Shown here piece after piece: positions 5,659 through 6,115 of a stretch of 6,115 nucleotides of DNA (position 1 is the stretch's first letter; every line of letters begins with the position of its first letter). Below the pieces are notes generated by a model, which made no database searches, had not been told where the DNA came from, and worked only from the letters and a program-made list of their open reading frames with translations. The stretch is taken from positions 1 through 6,115 of the forward strand of contig CAUADW010000086.1 of the NCBI GenBank assembly GCA_958427895.1, read 5' to 3'. The position numbers and the translations under genes are program-made. Source of the stretch: an uncultured Collinsella sp. (GTDB taxonomy: Bacteria; Actinomycetota; Coriobacteriia; Coriobacteriales; Coriobacteriaceae).

Positions 5659-5734
5659 GCGGACATGGCTCAGTTGGTAGAGCACAACCTTGCCAAGGTT
5701 GGGGTCGCGGGTTCGAGCCCCGTTGTCCGCTCCA
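5659..5734 (+). tRNA. tRNA-Gly (anticodon GCC), copy 1
   Basis: A 76-base tRNA with encoded CCA. The acceptor GCGGACA (5659-5665) pairs with TGTCCGC (5724-5730), followed by discriminator T and CCA at 5732-5734. The anticodon stem CAACC/GGTTG encloses the loop TTGCCAA, with GCC at 5692-5694. The D-arm and the T-arm (GGTTCGAGCC) are canonical. First gene of the cluster and the only one with a visible promoter. Confidence 0.97.
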
Positions 5735-5744
5735 TTGCATTTCC

Positions 5745-5767
5745 GGACCGTTTAGGCGGTCCTTTTT
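5745..5767 (+). terminator. Terminator-like hairpin between tRNA-Gly and tRNA-Cys
   Basis: A 6-bp stem GGACCG/CGGTCC (5745-5750 with 5757-5762) with a TTTAGG loop and five Ts at 5763-5767. The T-run ends one base before the 5' end of tRNA-Cys. It must be at least partly read through if tRNA-Cys is expressed from the upstream promoter. Confidence 0.7.
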
Positions 5768-5768
5768 C

Positions 5769-5842
5769 GGCGAAGTGGCCAAGTGGTAAGGCAGAGGCCT
5801 GCAAAGCCTTTACCCCCGGTTCGAATCCGGGCTTCGCCTCCA
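5769..5842 (+). tRNA. tRNA-Cys (anticodon GCA)
   Basis: A 74-base tRNA with encoded CCA. The acceptor GGCGAAG (5769-5775) pairs with CTTCGCC (5832-5838), followed by discriminator T and CCA at 5840-5842. The anticodon stem GAGGC/GCCTT (one G-U closing pair) encloses the loop CTGCAAA, with GCA at 5801-5803. The T-arm CCGGTTCGAATCCGG is canonical. Confidence 0.97.
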
Positions 5843-5851
5843 GGCAACATC

Positions 5852-5878
5852 CGGGCGCTCCGGCGCCCGTTTTGTTTT
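5852..5878 (+). terminator. Terminator-like hairpin between tRNA-Cys and the second tRNA-Gly
   Basis: A 7-bp GC stem CGGGCGC/GCGCCCG (5852-5858 with 5863-5869) with a TCCG loop, followed by TTTTGTTTT (5870-5878). The second tRNA-Gly starts 6 bases later, leaving no space for a separate promoter after the hairpin. Confidence 0.78.
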
Positions 5879-5884
5879 ACATAT

Positions 5885-5960
5885 GCGGACATGGCTCAGT
5901 TGGTAGAGCACAACCTTGCCAAGGTTGGGGTCGCGGGTTCGAGCCCCGTTGTCCGCTCCA
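5885..5960 (+). tRNA. tRNA-Gly (anticodon GCC), copy 2
   Basis: Identical over all 76 bases to the copy at 5659-5734, with anticodon GCC at 5918-5920 and encoded CCA at 5958-5960. The flanking bases are not shared, so identity stops at the tRNA boundaries. Two copies suit a heavily used GGC/GGU reader. Confidence 0.97.
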
Positions 5961-5969
5961 AACGCAACG

Positions 5970-5999
5970 GCCCGGCTACTACGGTAGCCGGGCTTTTTT
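5970..5999 (+). terminator. Strong intrinsic terminator ending the tRNA cluster
   Basis: A perfect 10-bp stem GCCCGGCTAC/GTAGCCGGGC (5970-5979 with 5984-5993) with a TACG loop, then six Ts at 5994-5999. It is the longest and most GC-rich of the tRNA-associated hairpins here, consistent with being the true end of the transcript. Confidence 0.92.
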
Positions 6000-6115
6000 G
6001 TATCCATCGCATGGGCTCGAACCCGAGAGGGAGCGAGCGTTTTGGGGCGTGGCTGTGGCGTTGTTTGTCGCGAACGTCAGCTTTGGGCGTATCATCGTGG
6101 GCATCTCGCATAACC
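6000..6115. other. Window end, no supported feature
   Basis: After the cluster terminator I see no complete gene. Two plus-strand frames stay open to the window edge: one from ATG 6011, and one that could start at GTG 6049 and would read VAVALFVANVSFGRIIVG. A purine run GAGAGGGAG (6025-6033) might be a ribosome-binding site but is 15 bases from GTG 6049. The start of a downstream gene is possible but not established. Confidence 0.2.

Noticed and set aside
6013..6024. GGGCTCGAACCC resembles a tRNA T-arm (minus strand), which could mark an attachment site or tRNA remnant.
   Set aside because: The T-stem cannot be extended beyond two or three pairs, and there is no acceptor or anticodon arm and no integrase gene in the window.

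Overview
The window looks like chromosomal DNA from an anaerobic actinobacterium of the Coriobacteriia, with Collinsella or a close relative as the best guess. This is an inference from moderately high GC, codon use, CCA-encoding tRNA genes and the style of the proteins; nothing in the window proves the genus.

Layout. Bases 1-1655 hold the end of an oligopeptide/dipeptide ABC importer operon: a 5'-truncated OppD/DppD-type ATPase followed with zero spacing by a complete OppF/DppF-type ATPase. Bases 1656-2128 contain no gene but two long hairpin-forming palindromes (1672-1798 and 1965-2088) and smaller inverted repeats between them. The two palindromes belong to one family. They share a pair of 12-base segments between an outer and an inner stem, and an apical mini-hairpin, while the stem sequences differ but stay self-complementary. 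Bases 2129-2356 are a tRNA-Leu(GAG) unit with promoter and terminator.

Bases 2383-5553 encode a two-gene partner-switching signalling module. The first protein is 781 aa, with a PAS-like domain, a GAF-like domain, a divergent middle region and a C-terminal PP2C-type (SpoIIE/RsbU-like) phosphatase. The second is 248 aa and fuses a STAS anti-sigma-antagonist domain (RsbV/SpoIIAA-like, with a DSTG phosphorylation motif) to an RsbW/SpoIIAB-like ATP-binding kinase domain. By family knowledge, the phosphatase would dephosphorylate a STAS serine that the kinase phosphorylates. No sigma factor or other target gene is present in the window.

Bases 5601-5999 are a tRNA cluster, Gly(GCC)-Cys(GCA)-Gly(GCC). 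The two Gly copies are identical and every tRNA is followed by its own terminator-like hairpin, although only the first has a visible promoter. That promoter shares a nearly identical 21-base block with the tRNA-Leu promoter. The last ~115 bases carry no feature I can call.
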